Shown here in pieces: positions 1 to 5,997 of a stretch of DNA of 6,185 nt; positions within the stretch are counted from its first letter, which is position 1, and the number at the start of each line of letters is the position of its first letter. The notes under the pieces are model-generated. The model was not told the DNA's origin. It saw nothing but the letters and a program-made list of their open reading frames with translations, and made no database searches. This DNA comes from Acidimicrobiales bacterium (GTDB lineage Bacteria > Actinomycetota > Acidimicrobiia > Acidimicrobiales > UBA8190). The stretch spans positions 1-6,185 of the forward strand of contig JASHZK010000406.1 of the NCBI GenBank assembly GCA_030042575.1, written 5' to 3'. The position numbers were made by a program, and so were the translations under genes.

Positions 1-390
1 CTGGCCGGCCGCCTGCAGGCGGTGGCGGCCCGTGTCGTGGTCCACCCCAGCGAGGACACCCGCGCCCTGCTCGCCCTCGAGCGCGAGCTGTGGCGGCTGG
101 CCGGGCGCGACCCGGCCGTGGCCGCCGTGGTGCGGGCCCGGTCCGTGGAGGCCCGCGAGCGCATGGCCCAGGGCTTCGCCACGTGGATGCGTGACGGCCT
201 CGTCCCCCCTGGCGACCCGGTCACCATGGCCAGCGCTTTCCGAGCCGTGGTGGTCGGGCTGGAGATGCAGCAGCGGCTCGACCCTGTGCTCGACGTGGCC
301 GGGGCGGCGGCGGTTCTGGGACTGGTCCTCGGCCGACAGATCGACGTGGAGACGACCGAGCAACGAGAGCGAGAGACAAGGAGCGCCTGA
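1..390 (+). CDS. TetR-family transcriptional regulator, C-terminal part (5' end cut by window edge)
   Basis: Frame 1 is open from the first base and ends at TGA 388-390, giving 129 residues. The stretch reading RALLALERELWRLAGRDPAV, followed by a helix rich in Arg and Glu and then GLEMQQRLDP, resembles the all-helical C-terminal ligand-binding and dimerisation domain of TetR/AcrR (BetI-like) regulators, in which a late helix typically ends in a 'G-x-x-x-Q-x-x-x-D-P' pattern. The N-terminal helix-turn-helix is not in the window, so the DNA-binding half is not seen. A GTG at 22 could be called as a start, but the family fold and the open upstream frame make truncation by the window far more likely. 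Its stop overlaps the ATG of the downstream monooxygenase-like gene by one base, so the two are probably co-transcribed. Such regulators usually repress neighbouring catabolic genes; the ligand cannot be inferred. Confidence 0.8.
   Translation: MAGRLQAVAARVVVHPSEDTRALLALERELWRLAGRDPAVAAVVRARSVEARERMAQGFATWMRDGLVPPGDPVTMASAFRAVVVGLEMQQRLDPVLDVAGAAAVLGLVLGRQIDVETTEQRERETRSA
378..383 (+). promoter_or_regulatory. Shine-Dalgarno of the monooxygenase-like gene
   Basis: AAGGAG lies 6 bases before the ATG at 390, within the last codons of the regulator gene. It fixes the start of the downstream gene and is the best ribosome binding site seen in the window. With the TGATG stop/start overlap it points to translational coupling. 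Confidence 0.75.
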
Positions 391-1508
391 TGCACACCGA
401 GATCTGTGACCGGCTGGGGATCGAGTTCCCCATCTTCGCCTTCACCCACTGCCGCGACGTGGTGGCCGCCGTCAGCAACGCCGGCGGTTTCGGCGTGCTC
501 GGCGCCATCGGCTTCTCCCCCGAGGAGCTCGAGCGCGAGCTGGCCTGGCTGGACGACCACGTGGGCGACCGGCCCTACGGGGTCGACATCGTCATCCCCG
601 GCAAGTACGAGGGCATGGGCGAGACCGACCCCGAGAAACTCGAAGCCCGACTGCAGGCCATGGTCCCCGAGGACCACCGTCGCTTCGCCCGCCGCCTCCT
701 CGAGGAGTCGGGCATCGGCGAGGCACCCGAAGGGGAACGGCGCAGCGGGATGATGGGCTGGACCGAGGCCACGGGCAAGCCGCTACTGGCCACCGCCCTG
801 CGCCACGACAAGGTGCGGGTCATCGCCAACGCCCTGGGGACACCCCCGGCCGACATCGTGGCCCAGGTGAAGGCCTCGGGCCGGCTCATCGGGGCGCTGG
901 CCGGGTCGGTCAAGCACGCCTCGGCCCACAAGGCGGCCGGTCTCGACTTCGTCGTGTGCCAGGGCACCGAGGGCGGAGGCCACACGGGCGAGATCGGCAG
1001 CTTGGTCCTGTGGCCCGAGGTCATCGACGCCGTCGCTCCCCTGCCGGTGCTGGCGGCCGGCGGCATCGGGACCGGCCGCCAGGTGGCCGCCGCCCTGGCC
1101 ATGGGGGCCCAGGGCGTGTGGACGGGGACGTTGTGGCTGACGGTGGAGGAGGCGGACGTGGCCCCCAACCAGACGGCCGCCTACCTGGCCGCCAGCAGCG
1201 CCGACACCGTCCGGTCCCGGGCGTACACGGGGAAGCCCTGCCGCATGCTGAAGAACGCCTGGACCGAGGCCTGGGGGCGCGACGACACCCCCGACCCTCT
1301 GCCCATGCCCTTGCAGATGATGGTGGCCATCGACGCCGTGGGCGCTTCTCACCGGTACCCGGACAAGGCGCCGCCGGTGGCGTTCAACCCCTGCGGCCAG
1401 GTGATCGGTCGCGCCAGCTCGGTACGCAAGGCGCGCGACGTGGTGCTGGAGCTGGTCGAGGAGTACGTGGAGGCGGTGGACCGTCTGGCCGCTCTCGCCG
1501 CGGTGTGA
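390..1508 (+). CDS. Nitronate monooxygenase-like FMN-dependent enzyme (2-nitropropane dioxygenase family)
   Basis: This is a 372-residue TIM-barrel flavoprotein of the NMO/2-nitropropane dioxygenase family, whose characterised members oxidise alkyl nitronates to carbonyl compounds and nitrite using FMN and O2. Family signatures are AVSNAGGFGVLGA (27-39), QGTEGGGHTG (191-200) with the probable catalytic base His198, the FMN phosphate loop LAAGGIGTGR (221-230) followed by GAQGVWTGT (239-247), and the late segment DTVRSRAYTGKPCRMLKNAW (272-291). It is slightly longer than the usual 320-360 residues. Residues about 71-135 form a charged, probably helical insertion between the early barrel strands. 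The N-terminal 'QAPM' FMN-contact motif of classical members is replaced by FAFTHC (16-21), so the exact substrate is uncertain. No signal peptide is seen, so it should be cytoplasmic. The ATG at 390 is supported by AAGGAG and by the one-base overlap with the regulator gene. Family is fairly sure; reaction is inferred. Confidence 0.88.
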   Translation: MHTEICDRLGIEFPIFAFTHCRDVVAAVSNAGGFGVLGAIGFSPEELERELAWLDDHVGDRPYGVDIVIPGKYEGMGETDPEKLEARLQAMVPEDHRRFARRLLEESGIGEAPEGERRSGMMGWTEATGKPLLATALRHDKVRVIANALGTPPADIVAQVKASGRLIGALAGSVKHASAHKAAGLDFVVCQGTEGGGHTGEIGSLVLWPEVIDAVAPLPVLAAGGIGTGRQVAAALAMGAQGVWTGTLWLTVEEADVAPNQTAAYLAASSADTVRSRAYTGKPCRMLKNAWTEAWGRDDTPDPLPMPLQMMVAIDAVGASHRYPDKAPPVAFNPCGQVIGRASSVRKARDVVLELVEEYVEAVDRLAALAAV

Positions 1509-2489
1509 TCAGTCCTGGTCCTCTCGGCTCCCCGAGGACTGCCTGAAGTAGTCGGCCGTCCGGCGGAGCCCCTCGGCGAGCGGCGTGGTCGGTACCCATC
1601 CGAGCAATTGCCCGGCCAGGGTGATGTCCGGTCGCCGACGGGTGGGGTCGTCCTCGGGTAGGGGCCGGTGCTCCACGGTGGACGAAGAGCCCGTGTGCTC
1701 GATCACCAACCTGGCCAGGTCGAGGACGCGGTACTCGTCGGGGTTGCCGAGGTTCACCGGGCCGCCGTGCTCCGAATCGAGCATGCGCACGATGCCGTCG
1801 ACCAGGTCGTCGACGTAGCACAGGCTGCGGGTCTGGCTGCCGTCCCCGTAGACGGTCAGGGGCTGACCGCTCAACGCCTGGACGAGGAAGTTGGACACGA
1901 CCCGGCCGTCGTCGGGTCGGAGCCGGGGCCCGTAGGTGTTGAAGACGCGGACGATCCCCACACGGGTGCCCTTGGCCCGGCGCCAGGCCATGGCCAAGGC
2001 TTCGGCGTAACGCTTGCCCTCGTCGTACACGGCGCGGAGCCCGACCGGGTTCACGTGCCCCCAGTAGCGCTCCTGTTGCGGGTGTTCCTCGGGGTCGCCG
2101 TACACCTCGCTGGTCGACGTAAGGAGAAAGCGGGCCCCGTGCCCATGGGCGAGTGCGAGAGCGTGACGGGTGCCTTCGCTGCACACCTGCAGGGTCTCGA
2201 GGGGACGGGACAGGTAGTGCGGCGGCGAGGCCGGGCATGCCAGATGGGCCACGGCGTGGACGGGGCCGGGGACGTCCAGGCCGTCGCTCACGTCGCCGTG
2301 AAGGAATTCGAAGCCCGGCCGCCCCAACAGGTGGGCGACGTTCTCGTGGCGTCCCGTGGTGAGATCGTCGACGCACACGACGGCGTCGTCTCCGTGGAGG
2401 AGCCGCTCACACAGGTGCGAGCCGATGAACCCGGCACCCCCGGTGACCACCACCCGGCGACGAAGGCCGGAGCGACCCTCCCCCGTCAC
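1509..2489 (-). CDS. uxs: UDP-glucuronate decarboxylase (UDP-xylose synthase), SDR-family
   Basis: This 326-residue extended short-chain dehydrogenase converts UDP-glucuronate to UDP-xylose and CO2 through a 4-keto intermediate, with bound NAD recycled. The NAD-binding loop VTGGAGFIGSH spans 15-25. HLACPASPPHY (82-92) and TSTSEVYGDPEEHPQQERYW (124-143) are diagnostic of UXS rather than of 4-epimerases or 4,6-dehydratases. They carry the Thr126/Ser127/Glu128 active-site segment, and the YxxxK pair is Tyr155/Lys159 in YDEGKR. RVFNTYGPR (181-189), DGRVVSNF (194-201), VYGDGSQTRS (213-222) and PVNLGNPDEY (244-253) complete the match. The length fits soluble bacterial UXS with no membrane anchor. 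The start is GTG at 2489, 4 bases after the stop of the dehydrogenase gene that makes its substrate. No strong Shine-Dalgarno is visible, so coupling to upstream translation is likely. GTG codons at residues 13-14 would leave almost nothing before the NAD loop and are less likely. The stop directly abuts that of the convergent monooxygenase-like gene. Confidence 0.93.
   Translation of the reverse strand: MTGEGRSGLRRRVVVTGGAGFIGSHLCERLLHGDDAVVCVDDLTTGRHENVAHLLGRPGFEFLHGDVSDGLDVPGPVHAVAHLACPASPPHYLSRPLETLQVCSEGTRHALALAHGHGARFLLTSTSEVYGDPEEHPQQERYWGHVNPVGLRAVYDEGKRYAEALAMAWRRAKGTRVGIVRVFNTYGPRLRPDDGRVVSNFLVQALSGQPLTVYGDGSQTRSLCYVDDLVDGIVRMLDSEHGGPVNLGNPDEYRVLDLARLVIEHTGSSSTVEHRPLPEDDPTRRRPDITLAGQLLGWVPTTPLAEGLRRTADYFRQSSGSREDQD
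1518..1539. terminator. Possible hairpin terminator at the convergent junction
   Basis: Left arm GTCCTC (1518-1523), a two-base bulge, then GG (1526-1527) can pair with CCGAGGAC (1532-1539) around a CTCC loop. It starts 9 bases after the monooxygenase stop and lies in the last codons of the decarboxylase gene. There is no T tract on either side, so if it terminates transcription it would be of the U-less hairpin kind often proposed in actinobacteria. In this GC-rich DNA a chance hairpin is quite possible. Confidence 0.35.
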
Positions 2490-2493
2490 CCGC

Positions 2494-3825
2494 TCAAGGG
2501 TTGCCCAGTCCCACGTACTCGAATCCGTGGTCCCGGGCAGTCGAGGCGTCGAAGAGGTTGCGGGCGTCCACGATGCGCGGCGCGGCCATGAGCTGGCGGA
2601 CCCGAGCCAGGTCGAGCTTGGTCAGCACCTCCCAATCGGTCAGCACGGCGAGGACCGAGGCGCCCTCGCAGGCGTCGTAGGGGTCCCCCACCACCTCGAC
2701 CTCCCGGGGGAGCTCGGGCAGGGGGCCGCCCGCCACGAGCGGGTCGTAGGCCCGTATCTTGACGCCCCCCGCCACCAGCCGGCCGATGATGTCCACCGCC
2801 GGGGAGCGGCGCCGGTCGTCGGTCCCGGCCTTGAAGCTCAGGCCCCACGTGGCCACGTGGGCGCCGTCGACGTCACCCCCGAGGGCGGTGGTGATCTTGT
2901 CCACCACGCTCTGGAGCTGGGCTTCGTTCGTCTCGATGACCTGGCGCAACAGGGGGAACTCGTAGCCGGCCCGCTCGGCCATGTACAGCAGAGCCCGGGT
3001 GTCCTTGGGCAGGCACGAGCCGCCCCAACCCGGGCCGGGCTGCAGGTAGGAGAAGCCGATGCGATGGTCGTAGCCCAAGCCCATGAGCACATCGGAGATG
3101 CTGGCCCCCAAGTGCTCGCACAGCGTGGCCACGGCGTTGACGAAGCTGAGCTTGGTGGCCAAGAAGGCATTGGCGGCGTACTTGATGGTCTCGGAACTGG
3201 CCGCATCGGTGACGATGGTGGGCGCACCCAGTGAAGCGAAGAGGCTGGCGACGCGGGCGGCGGCATCGGCGTCCTCGGAGCCGACCACCACCCGGTCGGG
3301 GTGCAGGCAGTCCTCGATGGCCGAACCCTCGCGCAGGAACTCGGGATTCGACACCACGGCCACGTCGGGCCGGCGCAGGAGGCGCTCGATGAGCGTGGCT
3401 GATCCCACGGGAACGGTCGACTTGTTGACGACCACGGCGCCTCTGGGGAGATGGGGAGCAATCTCTCGGGCCGCCGCGCTCAGAGCCCGGACGTCGGCCG
3501 AGCCGTCGTGGTGCTGGGGTGTGGGTACGCACAAGAAGACGTACTGGGCGTCATGGACGGCGCTGGCGGCACCGACGACGAAGCGCAGGCGTCCGGACTC
3601 GAGGCCCGTCCGCAACAGGGGCTCGAGGCCCTCCTCGAAGATGGTGGGTGTCCCGGCCGACAGTCGTACCACCTTGTCGGGATCGATCTCCCCACAACAC
3701 ACGGTGTGCCCGAGGTGGGCGAGGACCACGGCCGTGGTGAGCCCCACGTACCCGGCGCCCACCACGGCGACCCGGGCCGGCCCGCTGTCGCGCTGACCGC
3801 TGGCGGAAGCACCGTCCGTAGGCAT
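2494..3825 (-). CDS. ugd: UDP-glucose 6-dehydrogenase
   Basis: This is a 443-residue enzyme of the UDP-glucose/GDP-mannose dehydrogenase family; UDP-glucose + 2 NAD+ gives UDP-glucuronate in the cytoplasm. The N-terminal Rossmann domain opens VAVVGAGYVGLTTA (19-32, GxGxxG at 23-28). LCVPTP (98-103), NKSTVPVGSA (134-143) and VSNPEFLREGSAIED (158-172) are family signatures. The central helical domain has ETIKYAANAFLATKLSF (212-228, catalytic-site Lys215), and the catalytic Cys271 lies in GWGGSCLPKD (266-275). The C-terminal UDP-binding domain contains WGLSFKAGTDDRRRSPA (327-343) and ends near VDARNLFD (419-426). Length is normal for the family and no key residue is missing. The ATG at 3825 is preferred: it leaves 18 residues before the Rossmann strand, and a TATACT hexamer lies just upstream. 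A GTG at 3852 would add 9 residues and is the alternative. The downstream decarboxylase gene follows after 4 bases, which suggests a two-step route to UDP-xylose. GDP-mannose dehydrogenase is less likely given the Ugd-like motifs and the UXS neighbour. Confidence 0.94.
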   Translation of the reverse strand: MPTDGASASGQRDSGPARVAVVGAGYVGLTTAVVLAHLGHTVCCGEIDPDKVVRLSAGTPTIFEEGLEPLLRTGLESGRLRFVVGAASAVHDAQYVFLCVPTPQHHDGSADVRALSAAAREIAPHLPRGAVVVNKSTVPVGSATLIERLLRRPDVAVVSNPEFLREGSAIEDCLHPDRVVVGSEDADAAARVASLFASLGAPTIVTDAASSETIKYAANAFLATKLSFVNAVATLCEHLGASISDVLMGLGYDHRIGFSYLQPGPGWGGSCLPKDTRALLYMAERAGYEFPLLRQVIETNEAQLQSVVDKITTALGGDVDGAHVATWGLSFKAGTDDRRRSPAVDIIGRLVAGGVKIRAYDPLVAGGPLPELPREVEVVGDPYDACEGASVLAVLTDWEVLTKLDLARVRQLMAAPRIVDARNLFDASTARDHGFEYVGLGNP

Positions 3826-3836
3826 GGTGGGAATCA

Positions 3837-3842
3837 AGTATA
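3837..3842 (-). promoter_or_regulatory. Candidate -10 element for the UDP-glucose dehydrogenase gene
   Basis: TATACT on the minus strand lies 11 bases before the ATG at 3825, in a small AT-richer patch between the acetyltransferase stop (3856) and the dehydrogenase start. It matches TATAAT at five of six positions. No convincing TTGACA-like box lies 16-18 bases upstream. If used, transcription would begin only a few bases before the ATG, giving a very short leader, in keeping with the absence of a Shine-Dalgarno. It would also rule out the GTG at 3852 as start for that transcript. Confidence 0.4.
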
Positions 3843-3855
3843 CGGGGGCCACTGC

Positions 3856-4428
3856 CTACTGATTCGTTGATCTGCCCGCCGGCGAGGGCCACTGTGAGGC
3901 TTCCATTCTCCAGGCGCAGTCGACGCCGATCTCCCCGGGCGCGGCCACGGCGTCGGGTGATTCGCCCACGAAGCGATAACCCAGACGACGGGCAACCGCG
4001 GCCGAAGCGACGTTGGCCTTGTCATGGTGGATCTCCACGAACTCCACACCGGCCAGGTCCAGGGCGGCCGTGGTGAGAAGGGCGGCGGTCTCGCTGGCGA
4101 TGCCCTGTCGCAGATGGTCCTTGTCGACCCAGTAGCCGATCTCCAGGCCCTGAGGCCCTCGGCGTCGGTGCAGACCGGCGCCCCCGGCCGGCCGGCCGTG
4201 CAGCTCGATGGCCATGACCACGTCCCCACCCTGCCGCCACTGTCGCTCCCAGCGCTCGATGAGCTCCAGGCGGGCCCGGCGGGTCAATGGCTCGTCGGCG
4301 ATCCACGGCATCCACGGCTCCAGATGTTCGACGTTGCGCTTCACCACCGCGGCCAGACGCTCGACGTCGGTGGGAGTCCAGCGCCGCAGCACCAGGCGGT
4401 CGCTCACGACGCGCTCGGGGAGCAACAC
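3856..4428 (-). CDS. GNAT-family N-acetyltransferase (RimJ/RimL type)
   Basis: This is a predicted cytoplasmic acetyl-CoA-dependent acetyltransferase of 190 residues, a normal length for the RimJ/RimL-like (Acetyltransf_3) group. The family opening is LPERVVSDRLVLRRWTPTD (3-21), followed by a helix through HLEPWMPWI (35-43). The later strands read VVMAIELHGRPAGGAGLH (70-87) and LEIGYWVDKDHLRQGIASET (95-114), where RQGIA is the acetyl-CoA pyrophosphate loop. HHDKANVASAAVARRLGYRF (134-153) is the typical motif before the last strands. The substrate could be a protein N-terminus or a small molecule such as an amine or antibiotic; the sequence does not tell. The start chosen is GTG at 4428, which gives the family-typical short N-terminus, with AAGGG about 11 bases upstream and a -10-like GATAAT. 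An ATG at 4476 would add 16 residues lacking family resemblance. It precedes the UDP-glucose dehydrogenase gene by 30 bases and may share transcripts with it, although no functional link is evident. Confidence 0.88.
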   Translation of the reverse strand: MLLPERVVSDRLVLRRWTPTDVERLAAVVKRNVEHLEPWMPWIADEPLTRRARLELIERWERQWRQGGDVVMAIELHGRPAGGAGLHRRRGPQGLEIGYWVDKDHLRQGIASETAALLTTAALDLAGVEFVEIHHDKANVASAAVARRLGYRFVGESPDAVAAPGEIGVDCAWRMEASQWPSPAGRSTNQ

Positions 4429-4434
4429 CGACCC

Positions 4435-4440
4435 ATTATC
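4435..4440 (-). promoter_or_regulatory. Candidate -10 element for the GNAT acetyltransferase gene
   Basis: GATAAT on the minus strand lies 6 bases before the GTG at 4428 and matches TATAAT at five of six positions. The spacing would put the first transcribed base at or next to the GTG, as in leaderless actinobacterial mRNAs. No clear -35 box is seen. If real, it excludes the ATG at 4476 as start for that transcript. Confidence 0.35.
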
Positions 4441-4487
4441 CCTTCGGCCGTTGAGAGCCGACCCTTTCCGGTTCATCGACCATGTCG

Positions 4488-4506
4488 GTGGGGGTCGCAC
4501 ACCCAC
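4488..4506. promoter_or_regulatory. Imperfect palindrome in the divergent spacer, possible operator
   Basis: GTGGGGGT (4488-4495) and ACACCCAC (4499-4506) are inverted copies matching at 7 of 8 positions around a CGC centre. The element lies in the 125-base spacer between the divergent acetyltransferase (starting 4428) and oxidoreductase (starting 4554) genes. It is about 33 bases upstream of the oxidoreductase's -10 candidate. The 19-base length suits a dimeric regulator site. No regulator for it is encoded nearby except the TetR fragment at the far end, and no second copy was noticed in the window. The rest of the spacer shows only the -10 candidates. Confidence 0.3.
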
Positions 4507-4538
4507 GGGCATCAGCCTGGACGGGGCCGGGCCGGCAT

Positions 4539-4544
4539 TAGGGT
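4539..4544 (+). promoter_or_regulatory. Candidate -10 element for the FAD oxidoreductase gene
   Basis: TAGGGT fits the TAnnnT form common in actinobacterial promoters and ends 9 bases before the GTG at 4554. A weak -35 candidate, TGGACG (4518-4523), lies 15 bases upstream. Start-site spacing would give a leader of only a few bases. The AGGG within it (4540-4543) could alternatively act as a distant, weak Shine-Dalgarno if transcription starts further upstream. Confidence 0.35.
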
Positions 4545-4553
4545 CCTGACCTC

Positions 4554-5987
4554 GTGAGCGCCGTCGACGCCGTGGTGGTGGGATCTGGCCCCAACGGTCT
4601 GGCCGCCGCCCTCGTCCTGGCCAGAGCGGGATTGGCTGTCGAGGTGCACGAGAGCACCGAGACCCCGGGCGGAGGATGCCGCACCGCCGAGCTGACGCTG
4701 CCCGGATTCCTCCACGACGTCTGCTCCGCCGTACATCCGCTGCTGGCGGTTTCGCCTTTCTTCCGCTCCGTCGATCTCGCCGCGGCCGGTGTGCGCCTGT
4801 GCCAGCCGCCTGTCGCCTTCGCCCATCCGCTCCCCGGCGGGCAAGCGGCGGTGGTGAGAAGGTCGGTCGACGCCACCGCCCACGAGCTGGGCCCCGACGC
4901 CGAGCGCTACCGGCGCACGTTCGCCCCCCTGGCCCGCCACAGCCAGGCGATTCTCGACACCGTGCTCGGTCCCATGCGCGCCCCGCCGTCACATCCGCTG
5001 GCCATGGCCCGCTTCGCCCTGCCCGGTCTGCTCCCCTTGTCGGTTCTGGTCCGCCGGTTCCGCACGCCCGAGGCCAGGGCCTTGCTGGCCGGCGCCGCTG
5101 CCCACGCCATGCGCCCGATGGATGCGCCGCTCACCGGTTCCTTCGCCCTGCTGTTCACCACGCTGGCCCACGCCGCCGGGTGGCCCGTCGTCGAGGGTGG
5201 CAGCGGCCGCGTCGTGGACGCCCTGATCGAGGAGCTGGCCGGCACCGGAGCCACCGTCATCTGCGGGCACCACGTGGACGATCTCTCCGAGCTCCCGCCC
5301 GCCCGGGCCACGCTGCTCGACGTCTCTCCCGATCAGCTCGTCACCTTGGCCCGCGGTCGTCTGCCCCGTCGCTACTGCCGGCAGCTCGAGCGTTTCAAGT
5401 ACGGCCCCGGGGTGTGCAAGGTCGACTGGGCCCTGGACGGGCCCGTGCCGTGGACGGCCCCGGCCTGCCGGGAGGCCGGCACCGTGCATCTGTGCGGGAC
5501 CTATCACGAGGTGGTGACCAGCGAGCTCGAGGTGAACGCCGGTCGCCATCCGGAGCGGCCCTACTGCATCCTGGCCCAAGCCGGAGTGGCCGACCCCACC
5601 CGTGCGCCCCAAGGCCATCAGGCCCTGTGGGGGTACTGCCACGTGCCCTCGGGGTCGGAACTGGACATGAGCGAGCGCATCGAGGCGCAGATCGAGCGCT
5701 TCGCTCCCGGCTTTCGCGACCGGATCCTGGCTCGGCACGTCACCACGGCCGCCCAGCTCGAAGGGCACAACCCCAACTACGTCGGCGGCGACGTGAACGG
5801 CGGTGCCGCCACCTTCCGGCAGATGTTGCTGCGCCCAACCCCGACCTGGAATCCCTACCGGACGCCGGTACCGGGGCTCTACCTGTGCTCGGCCTCGACC
5901 CCGCCCGGTGGCGGCGTCCACGGGATGTGCGGCCTGGGGGCGGCAAAAGCTGTGCTGGCCGACCTGGGGCTCGGTGGCACCTCTTAA
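4554..5987 (+). CDS. FAD-dependent oxidoreductase, phytoene desaturase/PYROXD2-like (COG1233)
   Basis: This is a 477-residue flavoprotein of the amine oxidase/phytoene desaturase superfamily. The N-terminal FAD-binding motif is DAVVVGSGPNGLAAALVLAR (5-24), with the second part EVHESTETPGGGCRTAEL (30-47). The middle has the family segment GWPVVEGGSGRVVDALIEEL (209-228), then LERFKYGPGVCKVDWALDGP (278-297). The C-terminal FAD-contact region is VPGLYLCSASTPPGGGVHGM (439-458) followed by GLGAAKAVL, preceded by GHNPNYVGGDVNGG (404-417). These match the PYROXD2-like branch (COG1233) rather than true carotenoid-pathway CrtI, and no phytoene synthase or other carotenoid gene lies in the window. The substrate is unknown for most of this branch; redox chemistry on a lipid-like or isoprenoid molecule is possible. 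No transmembrane segment stands out. The GTG at 4554 is chosen because it leaves the short N-terminus expected before the FAD strand; no good Shine-Dalgarno precedes it. It is divergent from the acetyltransferase gene and convergent with a second one. Confidence 0.88.
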   Translation: MSAVDAVVVGSGPNGLAAALVLARAGLAVEVHESTETPGGGCRTAELTLPGFLHDVCSAVHPLLAVSPFFRSVDLAAAGVRLCQPPVAFAHPLPGGQAAVVRRSVDATAHELGPDAERYRRTFAPLARHSQAILDTVLGPMRAPPSHPLAMARFALPGLLPLSVLVRRFRTPEARALLAGAAAHAMRPMDAPLTGSFALLFTTLAHAAGWPVVEGGSGRVVDALIEELAGTGATVICGHHVDDLSELPPARATLLDVSPDQLVTLARGRLPRRYCRQLERFKYGPGVCKVDWALDGPVPWTAPACREAGTVHLCGTYHEVVTSELEVNAGRHPERPYCILAQAGVADPTRAPQGHQALWGYCHVPSGSELDMSERIEAQIERFAPGFRDRILARHVTTAAQLEGHNPNYVGGDVNGGAATFRQMLLRPTPTWNPYRTPVPGLYLCSASTPPGGGVHGMCGLGAAKAVLADLGLGGTS

Positions 5988-5997
5988 CAGAAGTGCC
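5976..5997. terminator. Hairpin at convergent gene ends, possible bidirectional terminator
   Basis: GGCACCTCT (5976-5984) and AGAAGTGCC (5989-5997) form a nine-position stem around a four-base TAAC loop. The plus-strand RNA has one C-A mismatch, which becomes a G-U wobble in minus-strand RNA, so that strand pairs along the full stem. The oxidoreductase stop TAA (5985-5987) is in the loop, and the far arm touches the stop of the convergent acetyltransferase (5997-5999). There is no T tract on either side. Its position between convergent genes supports a shared termination or mRNA 3'-end role. Confidence 0.55.

Noticed and set aside
1384..2591. Long open frames on both strands across the decarboxylase gene (about 330 residues at 1384-2376 minus and 307 residues at 1668-2591 plus)
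   Set aside because: They are low-complexity Arg/Pro/Gly- or Val/Gly/His-rich translations with no family motif, overlapping a well-supported UXS gene; typical shadow frames of high-GC DNA.
2356..3234. 292-residue plus-strand open frame antisense to the UDP-glucose dehydrogenase gene
   Set aside because: It overlaps the strongly supported dehydrogenase, crosses two genes and shows no recognisable domain.
3844..3894. GGGCCACTG occurring twice about 40 bases apart at the end of the acetyltransferase gene
   Set aside because: Nine GC-rich bases repeated once is within chance here and shows no attachment-site or insertion structure.
4429..4992. N-terminal extension of the acetyltransferase frame up to 4992
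   Set aside because: The frame is open by GC bias and runs antisense into the oxidoreductase; the added residues are Arg/Pro/Gly-rich with no domain, while the family N-terminus begins at the LPERVVSDRLVLRRW segment.
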